A DNA stretch of 64,000 bases from Astropecten irregularis (taxonomy: Eukaryota; Echinodermata; Asteroidea; Paxillosida; Astropectinidae). The translations under genes and the position numbers were made by a program. Positions 22,748-35,045 of the stretch are shown one piece after another (the first letter of the stretch is position 1; each line of letters opens with the position of its first letter). The notes beneath the pieces were generated by a model. It was not told the origin of the DNA. It saw only the letters and a program-made list of their open reading frames with translations, and did no database searches. The DNA lies in NCBI GenBank assembly GCA_963971285.1, contig OZ020248.1:14694001-14758000 (forward strand), given 5' to 3'.

Positions 22748-23950
22748 AGTAGCTCCATGCACGGTTACACAGTCAACACTGTCACTGTTTGTGAGGTTTG
22801 TGTCGCGTTTGCATTATTGGGCTCGTTTTTACTTCCCTTTTCTTGCTTTTTAATCATTGCCACAGTCAAAAGTGCCTTGCTGGGATCAAAACATTTCAGT
22901 TTATCCAATGAACTTTTGTCTCTTATGCCAAACTTTGGAGGATATGTAGTGGGCACTGTATCTTTAAACACCAAGCAATCATCAACAGTCGAAAGTGTTG
23001 ATAATGTAAGCCACGTATACGCCAAGTGCGCAAAATGGAACACGAAAACTCTCAATCGGCCCCACGCATGCAACAAACAAAACCCACTAGGGAAGAGAAA
23101 TTGTGATTACCTCTCAAATCCTCCCCCCAAAAATAGATCTTTCAAGTTACGAACACTGAAATCGAACCCGTGGTGTTTATTCCCTGAAGTTCCACAGGTC
23201 GGAAGCGGGAGGGAGATTGTTGTACTTAACTTGTCAACAAGATCGGCAGTTGCGCTGGCGAGTTTTGCCTGTTTGGCGAATTGCACGTATAACGGGTCTA
23301 TGTCGTCGCGACTTTTATATTCAGCGAATAAACGCCGTGCGTTATTGAGGGGGAGGCAAGTACGGCTTGTGGGTGTGCGTATACGTATACGTCAACGCCA
23401 CGCTCCCATTGGGACGGTACAGACCCGATATACAAGACAAAACACGCCCCGTCTTCGCATAAAACGGCTAATCAAGCCACAGCCAATTTATGACGTGATG
23501 ATTAACACAAACCTGACATTGAAGAATTAGGACTTCGATATGAAACACTGTGGAGTCTAACCATCCCCTTATAACGGTCGACCCAGCGCATGACGCAACT
23601 CGACACGCGCGTGACAAACTTGACCCACAGAGAGATACGAACCTTAGCTAATTAAAATGTCACGGTTCTTCACGGTAACTGCAAGGAACGCATCCAGCGC
23701 AAAGAAAGTTGAATACAGACTGAAAAGTTTTTCAGAAAACCCACAAACTTTTCATACGTGCCTCACCGTTTGTGCACAGATCGACAGCCCTTTTCTAATA
23801 CTGTGGCTCATAGTTCCCATGACATCACAGCTTTGTCATAAATATGGAAATTCTGATTTACATACACATTACAAAGCTTGTGGTTTAAAAGATGAGCGTG
23901 CACTGTCAACATTTTCGGTTACAATGTTGGCCAGTTAGGGCAATACTATG

Positions 23951-24200
23951 GTGTTCCATTTGTGCCGTCAACGCGTCGCATTTATTTTGCCGTTGCATTT
24001 TTTGGGGCCGTCGCATTTGGTTTTTTTTTTTGGGGGGTGCCGTCGCATGTTTTGGGGCCGTCGCATTTATTTTGCCTTTGCATTTTGGGGGCCGTCGCAT
24101 TTTTTTTTTTTTTTTTTGGGGGGGGGGGGGGGCGTCGCATTTTCTTTTTGCCGTCGCAAAAAAAAATTTGCGACGCGTTGACGGCACAAAATACAACACC
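23951..24200. mobile_element. Inverted-repeat element with CGTCGCATTT subrepeats
   Basis: Arms begin GGTGTT and contain TTTGTGCCGTCAACGCGTC and its inverse. The interior has about seven GCCGTCGCATTT-like repeats separated by T and G runs. Confidence 0.7.
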
Positions 24201-24814
24201 TTGGTCCCTGTTTACATTTGCTACATTTTGACCAACATTTTACCGAGGTGGTGCTACGACATTGTTACCAATCTCGCTTTGCTCCGTCTACACTGACAAC
24301 ATTTTCAGCAAAGTACGTACCTACCTGGGCAACATGTTACCGAGATCATTACCGAATATCTTGACTGTGTACACTCTGCTTTAGTCTCATCTTTGGGTGA
24401 TTGTAAGTTGGACAGACATCCGTCTGCCATCTCAGTGTATTCGACAGTAGCCCCATAGGCCCAATCTCAACATTAATCCGAGGCATTGAACTAAAGTCTT
24501 CCAAAACTTATCTCGTGGGAGTGTTCTTCAACTGAACACGATGTTGACTAGACTTGGCTTTGATATAGATAGTATTCTTGTCTGTACTGCCTATCTTAAT
24601 GCCCGCGTAATCTATACAATCCTATAAAATACATGCTATATGCACGTCATTTTGAGGCATCATACAGGCGACGTTTATTCCCAAGTTTACAGGTCTTTGG
24701 TTCTAGTTTCATGTCTTAACTTCTTCTCATGTTTGACATGAGTTTGTTCACATTTTGTTCACATTGTATAATCACTATAGGGAATACCAGGCAAGTTCGT
24801 CTATCATGCGATTC

Positions 24815-25073
24815 AGGGGTGGATTTCACCAAACTCGTCTTTACTTACTATCAATCAGGACTTTTGATGCATTGAAGCCCTACGTGGGATATGTCCCATA
24901 AGACTGGTTATCCTTCGTAACTAGAGTTACGATCGATCGCAGGGCTTTGTGAAATCACTACCCAGGGGTCAATTACACCAAGCTCATCTTAACTTACCAT
25001 CGTAGGGCGTATCCCCCCTTTGTAACTCGAGTTACGATCGATCGTAAGGCTTCGTCAAATCTATACCTCTGGT
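24815..25073. repeat. M5 pair
   Basis: Two adjacent copies of a roughly 140-base unit with a GATCGATCG core and GATTTCACCAAACTC / TTGTGAAATC ends; the second is truncated. Confidence 0.7.
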
Positions 25074-25325
25074 TTTCTGTCTATAGTTTCAGTACTGATG
25101 ACAATCATTTAGGTTGTGTCGTATTGTTCACCAACGCTATGATACCGCGCGTGTAAACAAGGCAAATGAAGTCCTATTTTTCTTCTCAGTAGTTTTTACT
25201 CTGACCATGAATGCCCTTTTTTGTAAGAACCGAATTATTTTATAACACTAGGCGTGAGGTTTAAAGGGAGAGAAAACGGAAACGGCAGAAAAACAGTACA
25301 CAGTAGCAACAAAAGCTGCAGTATT

Positions 25326-25700
25326 GAGTGGTATGCGTAATGGCAGCAACAGCAGCAACTGCAGCAGAAACCGCATCAGCAACCAGAAACAGTAGCAGCA
25401 ACAATAGTGGTATGCCTAATGGCGGCAACAGCAGCCTCACTACCACCACCAACAGCAGCAGCAACTTCAGTAGAAACAGCAGCAGCAGCGACTGCAATAG
25501 AAACTGCAGCAGCAACTTAGGTAGAAGCAGCAACAGAAACAGCAACTGCAGTAGAAACAGCAATAGCAGCAGTATTGAGTGGTATATGCTTAATGGCGGC
25601 GATAAACTCAGCGGGACCAACGAGCGGCAACCAGAAACAGCAGCAGCAGCTGCAATAGCCCAGCTGCAGCAGCAACATCAGCCGCAGCAGCATAGATAGC
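25326..25700. repeat. CAG/CAGCAAC low-complexity tract
   Basis: Imperfect trinucleotide repeats (AGCAGCAAC, AGCAACAG). Translated it reads Asn/Ser- or Gln-rich on plus and Leu-rich on minus, so long frames here carry no weight as genes. Confidence 0.85.
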
Positions 25701-26300
25701 AGCAACAGCACCCAAACAGGCTTGAAAACAAAACGGACACTTTTTCCAACAGTAGTCATACAGATATCCTTCTTAATGTGGTGTGATCGTGGTATATTAA
25801 CCGTGGATCATAGAAGAGAGGTGCCATTATTACTTGTAGCGCGCCCTCTGTTGTTCAGTTGGTTCGCGCTGGGCCCTCCCCCGGATTCTTCTAAGTGACG
25901 GGATGCTTGCAGCCCATTATATTATTTCCCATTTTTGTGACATTAAATGACATTCGGAACATAAGGGACGAGTAGCCCAACTTGAGGTCAAGTCCAATTT
26001 GCATACAACGGGAACATTAATTTTCATCTAGGCAATTTTTCCTTAAGTTGTCTCCAAGATATATTACCTGATAGACGTGTTTTCACAGAGCCAACTTACA
26101 GATAAATAACGCTAAAACACGGCATTTCATTTCTGTAGAAGTCAACTCCATCGCATTTTAATCGGCATCGCTATAGCCTATTATATCGGTATCGATATCG
26201 GCAACCTACTCCGAGTACGTTTTTGTCGATACTTGCCGATAACCTCTTACCCTAACCAATTGGCACTAAACATGCTAATTAGCGATAGTGTAGGCTGCGG
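25700..26300. other. Gene-free stretch
   Basis: No ORF, splice-bounded exon or repeat family was recognised. Confidence 0.5.
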
Positions 26301-26305
26301 AAACA

Positions 26306-26662
26306 TCATAATATCATACTTTGACTTTTATCAACGAAATGCAGATTAATGGATACAAATATCAAGACAGATACAGTAACAGTCATCTGTGAAAATTTCA
26401 GTCCCATACAGTGCCCACGTTTTGAGAAAACAGTGAAAACTACAGCCACAGTATTTCTCAAGTCTTTTCTCTTTTCTTTTTGATCTTTTAAAAGATCAAA
26501 AAGATATTCGGTCGTTGTTTTACTAATTTCTGGATAAATACACCATTTTAGGCAGAAAAATTGTAACGGTATGTTTCTACTACCACCATCTTCATTCTTC
26601 ATACCCTGTAAGTTATAGGTAAATTTGTTAAAATTTCTGTTTTGGTTTCTTACTACCTTTAA
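26306..26662 (-). mobile_element. M1 copy
   Basis: Reverse orientation; the upstream end has lost its TTAA. Confidence 0.8.
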
Positions 26663-27654
26663 TCGGAAAAACGTAGCGGTATTTACCGATATTATTCACC
26701 TACCGCTAAATAGCGATGGGCTTGTGGATACACCGTACGCTCCTATAGTCTAAAGACGAAATGGCGAACCGACTCTCATTATCAGAATCATTATAGTAAC
26801 GTCTCGAACCAAGACTAGAAGACGTTGGACAGATGGACAGCCGTACTGTTTGGCCCTTTTCCTTCTGCCGAACACCAAATTTGATTATTTAAGGGTTCAT
26901 TTCGTTTACTTTGCCGTCCATCGCACTGTCACTCCCGATGAAGCGCGCACCAGCCTGGCACGGACCCTTGCATACGCCGTGCTAATGATGCCCAACGCCA
27001 ACTTGCCTAAATTCATTTTATTTGTCAAATTCCATATGGACGTCCAAGTGTCGGATTAATTTTCAGAGATCCTCTTAGCTAGCTATGTAGGCATTCCATA
27101 TAGCCTATACGCCGTCGTGTACTATCCATATTGAGCCACATTCGACTTGAATCCCGAAAAATCGATCTCTTTTCCCAGTCGTCATTTTTATTTTAAAAGA
27201 AATTATAATCATTTGAAAATTTCTCATCGCACTCTTGAGAGAATTTCCTACTTTCGACTAAACAAAATATAAAGAAGTGGAATGAGGAGTCCATCAGTTT
27301 TGACTGGCGTTATTGCCACAGCTGCGGCGTGATTATCGGCGGTCAGTCCTTATTGACCGGGACTTGAAGTCCCTTTGGGGTATGAAAGAGGACTGGAGGA
27401 CGGGTTGCTTAACACCGCCTAGCCCCTCATCAACGCCGTGGCGACTCGGCATAATTATGTCCAAGTTGCGTCTCCGTGAAAGATAAAAACAAATACCGGT
27501 GATATGACCGTTCGCGCTCCATCGATCGACCGGGACGCGGGCTTGTTGTTGTCGGGGTGTGTCCGGACCGGTAAGTGCCGGTGAGATGGACCGTAGTCGG
27601 ACTGTAATGATTGTGGTCGATTCACGGTGCAGTTGCCATTTGCAAGACACCAGC

Positions 27655-28272
27655 ACCAAATACACGGGTTTACACCATGGCGGCCATCTTAGATTTTGAT
27701 CGCAACTTCAAAACGAGGCACTTCCACGCATGCGCACTTTTCGAAGTGTAAGCCCGTCCAAGTTGTCGAAGACAATACACGGGTTTACACTTCCAAAAGT
27801 GCGCATGCGTGATAGTGCCTCGTTTCGAAGTCGCGATAAAAACCGCAGAAGTGTAAACACGTGTATTGTCTTCGACAATGGACGGGCTTACACTTCGAAA
27901 AGTGCGCATGCGTAGAAGTGCCTCGTTTTGAAGTTGCGATAAAATCCAAGATGGCCTCCGAAGTGTAAACCCGTGTATACACGGGTTTACACTTCCAAAA
28001 TAGCGCATGCGTGATAGTGCCTCGTTTTGAAGTCGCGATCAAAACTGCCGAAGTGTAAACCCGTGTATTGTCTTCGACAATGGACGGGCTTACACTTAGA
28101 AAAGTGCGCACGCCTGGAAGTGCCTCGTTTTGAAGTTGCGATCAAAATCCAAAATGGCCGCCATGGTGTAAACCCGTGTATACACGGGTTTACACTTCGG
28201 CGGTTTTGATCGCGACTTCCAAACGAGGCACTATCACGCATGCGCTTTTTTCGAAGTGTAAACCCGTGTATT
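27655..28272. repeat. Array of alternating inverted ~100-bp units
   Basis: About six units bounded by ACACGGGTTTACAC / GTGTAAACCCGTGT. Units contain TGCGCATGCGT, GTGCCTCGTTTTGAAGT(C/T)GCGAT and either GTCTTCGACAATGGACGGGC or an AAGATGGC / GGCCGCCAT segment. GC and CpG are well above the surroundings. No gene function is visible. Confidence 0.85.
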
Positions 28273-28607
28273 GTGATGATATTTAATATAGGTTTTCCCG
28301 GCCAATTTCAGCAAAGAAGCATTCATTTTAACACGGGGTTCAGTCAAATTCGTTTTAAATTGAATGCTCGTCCACGTACATGGGCATTCCAAATTAAAAC
28401 TAAGTCGTTCAATTTCGTTATTGAAGCATTCTTTCCCTGAATCCGGTCTTTCAAATTCAGATCGTCCTATCGTGCATTCAAATTCGTCAAAGGCCTTAAA
28501 CGGCGACCTGACAAGCATTCAACTTCGTGAATAAGCATTCACTTTTCAAACATGTGCATTCAAATTAAAATCTACATGGCAGGATGCCTTGCATACCAGG
28601 AAATTGA

Positions 28608-28807
28608 NNNNNNNNNNNNNNNNNNNNNNNNNNNNNNNNNNNNNNNNNNNNNNNNNNNNNNNNNNNNNNNNNNNNNNNNNNNNNNNNNNNNNNNNNNNNN
28701 NNNNNNNNNNNNNNNNNNNNNNNNNNNNNNNNNNNNNNNNNNNNNNNNNNNNNNNNNNNNNNNNNNNNNNNNNNNNNNNNNNNNNNNNNNNNNNNNNNNN
28801 NNNNNNN
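28608..28807. other. Assembly gap (200 N)
   Basis: Exactly 200 Ns, a conventional placeholder length, so the true size may differ. Confidence 1.
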
Positions 28808-29116
28808 TACAGGGTATGAAGATGGTGGTGGTAGAGAAACATAACGTTAAAATATGTCCGCCTGAAATGGTATATTTATCCAGACATTAGTAAAAACAAC
28901 GACCGAAAATCTTTTTGAAATCTTTTAAAAGATCAAAAATAAAAGAGAAAACACTTAAGAAATACTGTGGCAGTTTTTCGCTGTTTTCTCAAAAAGTGTG
29001 CAAACGTATGGGACTGACAATTTCACAGAATACTTGTACTGTATCTGTCTTGATATTTTTTGCCCACGAAGTCTGTATTTCTTTGACAAAAACCAAAAGT
29101 ATGATACTACCTTTAA
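28808..29116 (+). mobile_element. M1 copy, left end lost in the assembly gap
   Basis: Starts directly after the N run at the CAGGGTATGAAGATGG landmark and ends TTAA 29113-29116. The gap therefore hides the left 60 or so bases of this copy. Confidence 0.82.
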
Positions 29117-29151
29117 ACACTATAAAATGATTCTTAGTGCTACGAACTTAC

Positions 29152-29266
29152 ATTCACAGTCCGTTCCCACGTAGCCTTGTGTGCATATACATTCGTATCT
29201 ATTGCCTGACGTATCTCGCATGCACGTGCCCGCCATTCTTGCACGGACTTGGTACACAACGATCAC
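29152..29266 (-). pseudogene. Orphan EGF-like domain exon with a one-base frameshift
   Basis: Between a TGCAG acceptor and a GTAAGT donor the minus strand codes for DRCVPSPCKNGG. After a one-base frame change it continues CMRDTSGNRYEC, then ICTQGYVGTDCE. All six EGF cysteines are present across the two frames. Phase-1 EGF exons are usually symmetrical and a multiple of 3 long (114 here would fit); this one is 115 bases, and the extra base lies in GGCGGGCACGTGC. It is either a real exon with an assembly error or a dead or captured exon. No second EGF exon was found nearby, and the exon lies inside the inverted-repeat element at 28273-30839. Echinoderm fibropellin/Notch-like genes carry many such exons. 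Confidence 0.7.
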
Positions 29267-29305
29267 CTGCATTAGAAATTGTTCTTATGGGAGTCATTAT
29301 AAGAG

Positions 29306-29371
29306 TAACAAAATATATCCTGAGCTGGATTCGAACCTACGACCTCCGGGATACGGATTGATGCCAGAACG
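29306..29371 (-). mobile_element. Truncated tRNA-derived repeat
   Basis: On the minus strand a B box (GTAGGTTCGAATCC) is preceded by the end of an anticodon arm; no A box. It lies just upstream of the EGF exon. Confidence 0.5.
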
Positions 29372-30096
29372 GGTTGTTATTGTTAACAATGATATCAAAT
29401 AACCATTTCACACACTGCCATGAAAAAAACAACCATTTGTATTACTGCTACAACAATTAAACTTAAAAGATATCGGAAAATACATAAGTGAATGGCTCTC
29501 CATGAAATAGTAAGACTAAGATGATTTAATAACTAAATGTATGTATTGATTTGTCCAGTCTGTGTTGTTCTGTGCTTCAGTCTTTATTCTTATTTGTTCA
29601 ATTTATCTCGTCAATAGCATGTTCTTCAGCTCCGTAGTACCATCAGTCTTCATCAGTAAAATTTATTTAATCATGAAATGTGCTTTCGAAGAGATGAAAA
29701 TAATTGTTGTATGAATTGGAAACCAAACATGAACACGTTCTTTTTTTTTTCTTAAAGAACTTAATAGTCAAGATCAACGACGTTACCAGGAAATTGAGGG
29801 CTATGCAAAAAACTGTAGAGAAACTAAACACATACAGACAAAATCTGTACAAAGGGCTACAAACATAATTTGAAATGTAATCTTTTCGTTGTAAAATATC
29901 CAATTACCCCTTATGTTTTGTCCATTTTGAAAAGTTTTTAACACGAAGTGAGTGTGAAAACTCGAAACAGTGCCTAAATTTAATTATATAGTATGGGCAA
30001 TAAAGTACAACGATGAGGTTAACTGAAAGTATGTATCATGAAGGCAAACTCGGTTTCACAAGAAATGACCCACAGATTACTTGATTTATCCACGTT

Positions 30097-30455
30097 CTAC
30101 GGTTCTACGGGGGAGAGAGCAAGAAGGAGATTGACGCCCCCCCCCCCACAATAAAAAAAAAAATTTGCTTCTATAAATAGCCCCCACCCCAAAAAAAATG
30201 CAAGTGAAAATACTGGCTCCTTTCAGTTATTACTCACCAATTACATGTAAAACATGTTGTGTAGGCTATAGTGCGTGTATTTTCTATTCCTAATGAGACA
30301 TAAAAGAAGCCAGTGTTAGAAGAATGGTTTTAGCCCCCCCAAAAAATAAGTGGCTCTTCTAGCCCCCCCCCCCCCACCCCCCAAAAAAAAAGGGAAAAAG
30401 AAAGAAAAATTGGCTCTTCTAGCCCCAGAAAATATTGGCTCCAGAACTGCGCCTG
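30097..30455. mobile_element. Copy of the 21.8 kb hAT-like family
   Basis: Reverse orientation; ends TTCTACGGGGG and CCAGAACTGCGCCTG. Nested in the 28.3-30.8 kb element. Confidence 0.65.
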
Positions 30456-32040
30456 GTGACATCTAAATCGAACATTTAAAGTGCTAAATAGAGTGTCTGA
30501 AAACGAAAAAGAAAAGCACGCGCAGACAAAAATAGGTGCTCGCGTCGATGGCTTTTAATTTGAATGCTCCAATCGTCAAAAGACAGAAAAGATCCTATTT
30601 TTGAATGGTGGAAGTGTGGTCTTGAATGCCTATAAACGAAATAGAACGCACCAACGCGAACCTGAATGGTAAGACACAAATCCTGAATGCACGAACACGA
30701 AATAGAATGTAATAATGAGGAAAAAGAAAACTGAGTTTGCACAGAGTTGAAAAATCTGTCCGAATCTGAATGCGTTTTCACGAAAATGAACGTTCTTTTG
30801 CTGAATTTGGCCGGGAAAACCTATATATAATATCATCACGCAGCTAGACGTTGGTATTTTTTTTTAGTATACATGTAATGCCGTTACATGTACATGTGTT
30901 ATGCAGTGCCCGATTCAGAAATTTACCACTTTTTTGACGACTCAACACCAGCATGCGTGTCGATCCCGGGCAGGAGGGATATATCCCCCCAATATTTGAG
31001 GTAGGGCATGGTGTGTATATCATCCTCCAATATTTTGAGGTTGAATGTCATTTAATACCGACAAAATACCAACAAAATAATGAAAAACACAGCTCTAAAA
31101 AAACAAAACACAAATGCTCTAAAACGCGACTTTTTGACTTGGTCGTTTCGCTCTCTCGCATAGGACACCAAATCACCAATCATCCCCCCAATCATGAAAA
31201 AGAAATCGAGACTTATGACCACTAGGCTCATTCTATGTGATGCACCACTGCTTCGGCTCTGGTTCCAAATTCGAATAGGTTTCCTGCATCCATTTTAAAA
31301 AATAACAGGTGTCAATATAGAAACTTTTGGCTACGGCTTGGCAGTAAATACTATGTTTTGAACAAGGAGACAGAGCTTCAGCTTTAACGACAAGCCACAG
31401 CCCTGTATTTTCGGGTTTTGGATGACGAAGACGAAGCCAAAGTAGTAGCCAAAGCCAAAATGTCCAATGGGCCTCGTGATGTTTCATTTGACTGATTGAA
31501 GATCAATTTTTAGTCAAGTCTGTGTTAAACTGCACAAAATCCCTAGATCGCTTTTCGTCTCTATGGGATTCATACAGTGGAACCAAAATGTGTACAAAAT
31601 GGTCAATTGCTAGAGTTGCTCAAGTCGGCATTATACCAGTATTACCAGTATAAGTTTGAATTTAACAGTTTACTGCCTTCTTTTGCCCCGCCCAGTACTG
31701 AGGTTTTCCTAGATTTGTATCATTAATGATTTATGGTTTTCGGAATGTGTAGTTTATAATGACGGCACGCCCTTCCGGGCATAGTGTATTCGTTTTAAAA
31801 CATGAGTGTTACAGTTAAATATCTTTTTGACCATTTCACTTTGGTAAACGTCGAGCATAAAACTGCGTCTCAAATTCCTAAACATCACATGTTTTGTGGA
31901 CTAATAGTACAGTTGATTGCCAAACGCATTGTTCGCTACAATGTGTCAGTCCAAGTCATTGCTAAACAAGTCCCGGTTGAACACCGACACATGTTTACGA
32001 GGTGATGGCTTAAAAACTATACAGAGGAATAATTGATCCC

Positions 32041-32262
32041 TTAAAGGTAGTATCATACCAAAACAGAAAATGTTCACAGATTTACGTATAACTTACAGGG
32101 TATGAAGATGGGTGGTGGTAGAAACATACCGTTTAAATCTTTCCGCCTAGGACTTTCATTTGGGACTGAAATTTTCACAAATGACTGTTACTGTATCCTC
32201 CTTGATATTTTAGCCTATGAATCTTCTTTGACAAAACTACCAAAGTATGATATTACCTTTAA
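32041..32262 (+). mobile_element. M1 copy with internal deletion
   Basis: Both TTAA ends are kept, but the centre (about 140 bases) is missing. A right-half fragment of another copy follows at 32650-32812. Confidence 0.8.
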
Positions 32263-33536
32263 CTCAGTGTTTTTACTCGAGTGTGGAATCTTCACCGTGA
32301 AAGTGCAGTATTATAGGACCAGCCGGTGCGATGTGAGTTGTAATGCACACAAAATCATTGTGGACTTTAAAAAAAGAAGAGATCCTTCACAAACTGCAGT
32401 GTTGAAGAAATGCAGATTTGAAACATAATGATGGCATGGTAAGAGATTAGTGGTAGTTTGGATATGAGCTGTACTACAGTGAGAAGTGAACTATGACCTT
32501 CAACCTGGCCCATGTTTCTTATTGTCTTTTCTTTTTAAATCATCTTCCCCATGTACACATGCGCACTGTTGGCTGTGGTTAGTAGAACGTTTGGCGTTAG
32601 TGACAAGCACTTACGGAGCTCCACGAGTGCCATATTGCGCTTAATATACAGACTTAAGAAAAACTGTGGCTGTTTTTCACTGTTTTCTCAAACAGTGGGG
32701 CAACGTATGGGACTGAAATGTTCACAGATGACTGTTACTGTATCTGTCTTGGTATTTCTGCCCATGAATCTGTATTTCTTCTATAAAAAACAAAGTATGA
32801 TACTACCTTTAAACATGCAATGGACGTCTTACTAAAACCCAGTTAAGCAAGGGTACAGTACATCCTATGGTAGAGATTTTCCCCTTGATCTGTTATGTAT
32901 CCTCTTTGAAACTCTTGGTGAATAGTTCAATACCTTGAGCCTAGAATCTATTTCCCTTTTAATAAGGAGAGCGCCAATTCCTACCTTTCCTTGTGTCTGT
33001 TTGCTAGTTTGTTTGTTCTGTTGGGTGACTACTCCACTGAGGCATGATATTTCCACCGCTCTCTATATTATTAATCTGCTTATCATGTCTAATATCATAA
33101 TATCTCTGGAACTCATTTACCCTGTGGTGGTCTGGTTTCCTTTGGGAAGATCGTCTATTTCTATCTCCCTGTACACGGAGCATAATCCTTCTTGTGTAGG
33201 TTACCTTGGGTCGGCTTCCAGACCTACGGAAACATACTTATCCCCGCAAGGTACAAACAGAATATTGATCACAGTGTTTCGAAGTAAACTTGACAATAAA
33301 ATGAAGAGAACTAGACATTTAGGTGTTCGTGGACGAACACTGAGCTGTTCCGACTTGTTTAATCATCAATTTCAAAGCAGCATGCATTATGATAGAGGAT
33401 CTAACAAAGCTACTATGTACGAATGTCAGATACAATGCGTGCATGCAAATCAGTATGCAACGCGGCACATCAGCCAATCAGATCTGACGGATGATTTTGA
33501 TTGGTCAATTTCGCGTGTCCGCGCGGCAGCAGCTGT

Positions 33537-33787
33537 AGCTACGGACGTTTACGAAACGGAGCCTCAGGCTTCATCTCAGGCTCCGGCGCCATTTTGTGAT
33601 TCCATTCTAAAATATAACGGGTTTCAAAATAGAGGCTTATATTGGCTGCGGTTCGGAAAGAGATATAAAAAGGAAAACAGGGCTTCAGCTTCAGTGTTAT
33701 ACAGCAACCTATATATTTTCAGCACATGGATGACAGAGCTGGAGCCCGAGCCTGAGCCTGATCTGCCGTTTCGTAAACGCCCTTAGT
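33537..33787. mobile_element. Copy of the GTTTACGAAACGGAG MITE
   Basis: GGACGTTTACGAAACGGAG / CCGTTTCGTAAACGCCC ends. It makes up the 3' third of a long chance ORF (32935-33786). Confidence 0.6.
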
Positions 33788-33789
33788 AA

Positions 33790-34830
33790 TAGACGCGCTC
33801 GCCAAACGGTACGATAGTAGATACCCCATGATTGGTCAAAACTAAAAGCAGTGCTGTGCTGGGTTGGTTTGCATAATTAATAATGTTATAGACGCTTGTT
33901 CGCTGTATCGCGTCGAGTGCGTCTATGACATAGACTAGCTTACTGCATGAACGTCATTACAAGCACGAGGGGTCACTACTTGTAGCCATACATGTATATC
34001 TTCCAGTGGAAAACCCAAACTGAATTTTCCTACTGGGTCGTACTTCCATTTACGTTTGTGCACAAAATACATTTTTTTGTACATACAAAATGAAAACCTG
34101 GGGGTGTACCCCCTCCCCCCGTGATCTACCCCCCATTATGCATAATGTACGAGCAACAGACCAATTGGAACACTTTATTGGGGTCCCCTATTCAGCGTGT
34201 GGTACGAAAAAAAATCGAACCCTGCAGCTCCAGGGTGGGAAACACGTCACATGAATTCAAAACAAAACAATTGAATTAGGCAATAACTGTGGATGACGTA
34301 TTTGTGCTACTTGATTGGCAGGAGGCTAAATAATTGCAAGCCTAGCCTCAACTTATAGCATCATTGGTCACACCATTCACACGGCTTCAGGCCGGTGGAT
34401 ATGCCTGCTTACTGCATTAACTTTATTTCAAGCACGAGGGGCCACGGCACCTTTCAAATACATGGAGAATCGTTGCGATGATCATAACCCTTGGTATGGG
34501 ATGAGTCTATGATCGTATAATAAAATCTAATGTTTATGTCCTCGTGTCAGACCATGAGGTTACGATAATCACAACGACATCCCAACAGATATTTGGTTTG
34601 CATCACAGTAGTCAAGCTGAGAGAAATATCATCATAAAAAGACTCTTTTTCTGTGTTCAGTGCGACAAAAATATTTTTCTCATGTCAAGTGATTTATAGT
34701 TCTAACGATAAAGCAAGGTTTGTTAAGTAAAGAACATCCCCTTTAATGCAAAAAAATATCACCCGATTGAACTTCCTGAATTCTTCACTGTGCAGGCCTA
34801 CATGTATAGTGTTTAATTGTCAATTGTTTT
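33790..34830. other. Gene-free stretch
   Basis: AT-rich; a short GGGGGTGTACCCCC hairpin near 34101. Nothing else seen. Confidence 0.5.
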
Positions 34831-34832
34831 AT

Positions 34833-35045
34833 CGATGCACCAATCAATTATTCAATCAATTAATCGATTAATCAATTGATCGACCGATGCATCAATAAAT
34901 TATCAATCAATTCATCGATAAATCAATTCATCGACCGATGTGCCAATAAATTAATCAATCAATTAATCGATAAATCAATCAATAAATCAATTAATCTATC
35001 GATACATCAATCAATCAATTAATCGGTAAATCAATATCGATCAAA
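34833..35045. repeat. ATCAATCA/ATCGAT tetranucleotide tract
   Basis: Degenerate ATCA/ATCG repeats with a loose longer period marked by CGACCGATG. Confidence 0.8.

Larger units (their letters stand above)
28273..30839. mobile_element. 2.6 kb inverted-repeat element with subterminal repeats
   Basis: GTGATGATATT, then TATAGGTTTTCCCGGCCAA and TTCAGCAAA at the left are mirrored at the right end (30785-30839). Both inner flanks (28310-28600 and 30490-30785) are filled with GCATTCAAATTCGT-type words in opposite orientation. No target duplication or transposase frame was recognised. The interior holds the N gap, an M1 copy, the EGF exon, a tRNA-like piece and a hAT-like copy. Confidence 0.65.

Noticed and set aside
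23892-24296. 134-codon ORF
   Set aside because: It lies across the T/G-run inverted-repeat element; Phe/Gly-rich by composition.
25261-25759. Several long frames in the CAG-rich tract
   Set aside because: Trinucleotide repeats open all frames on both strands; the composition is pure low complexity.
28552-28890. ORFs reading through the N gap
   Set aside because: The frame is undefined across Ns.
32935-33786. 283-codon plus-strand ORF
   Set aside because: It crosses two unrelated repeats (the TTCGTGGACGAA...GTTCCGAC repeat and the GTTTACGAAACGG MITE) and has no domain; it is a chance frame.
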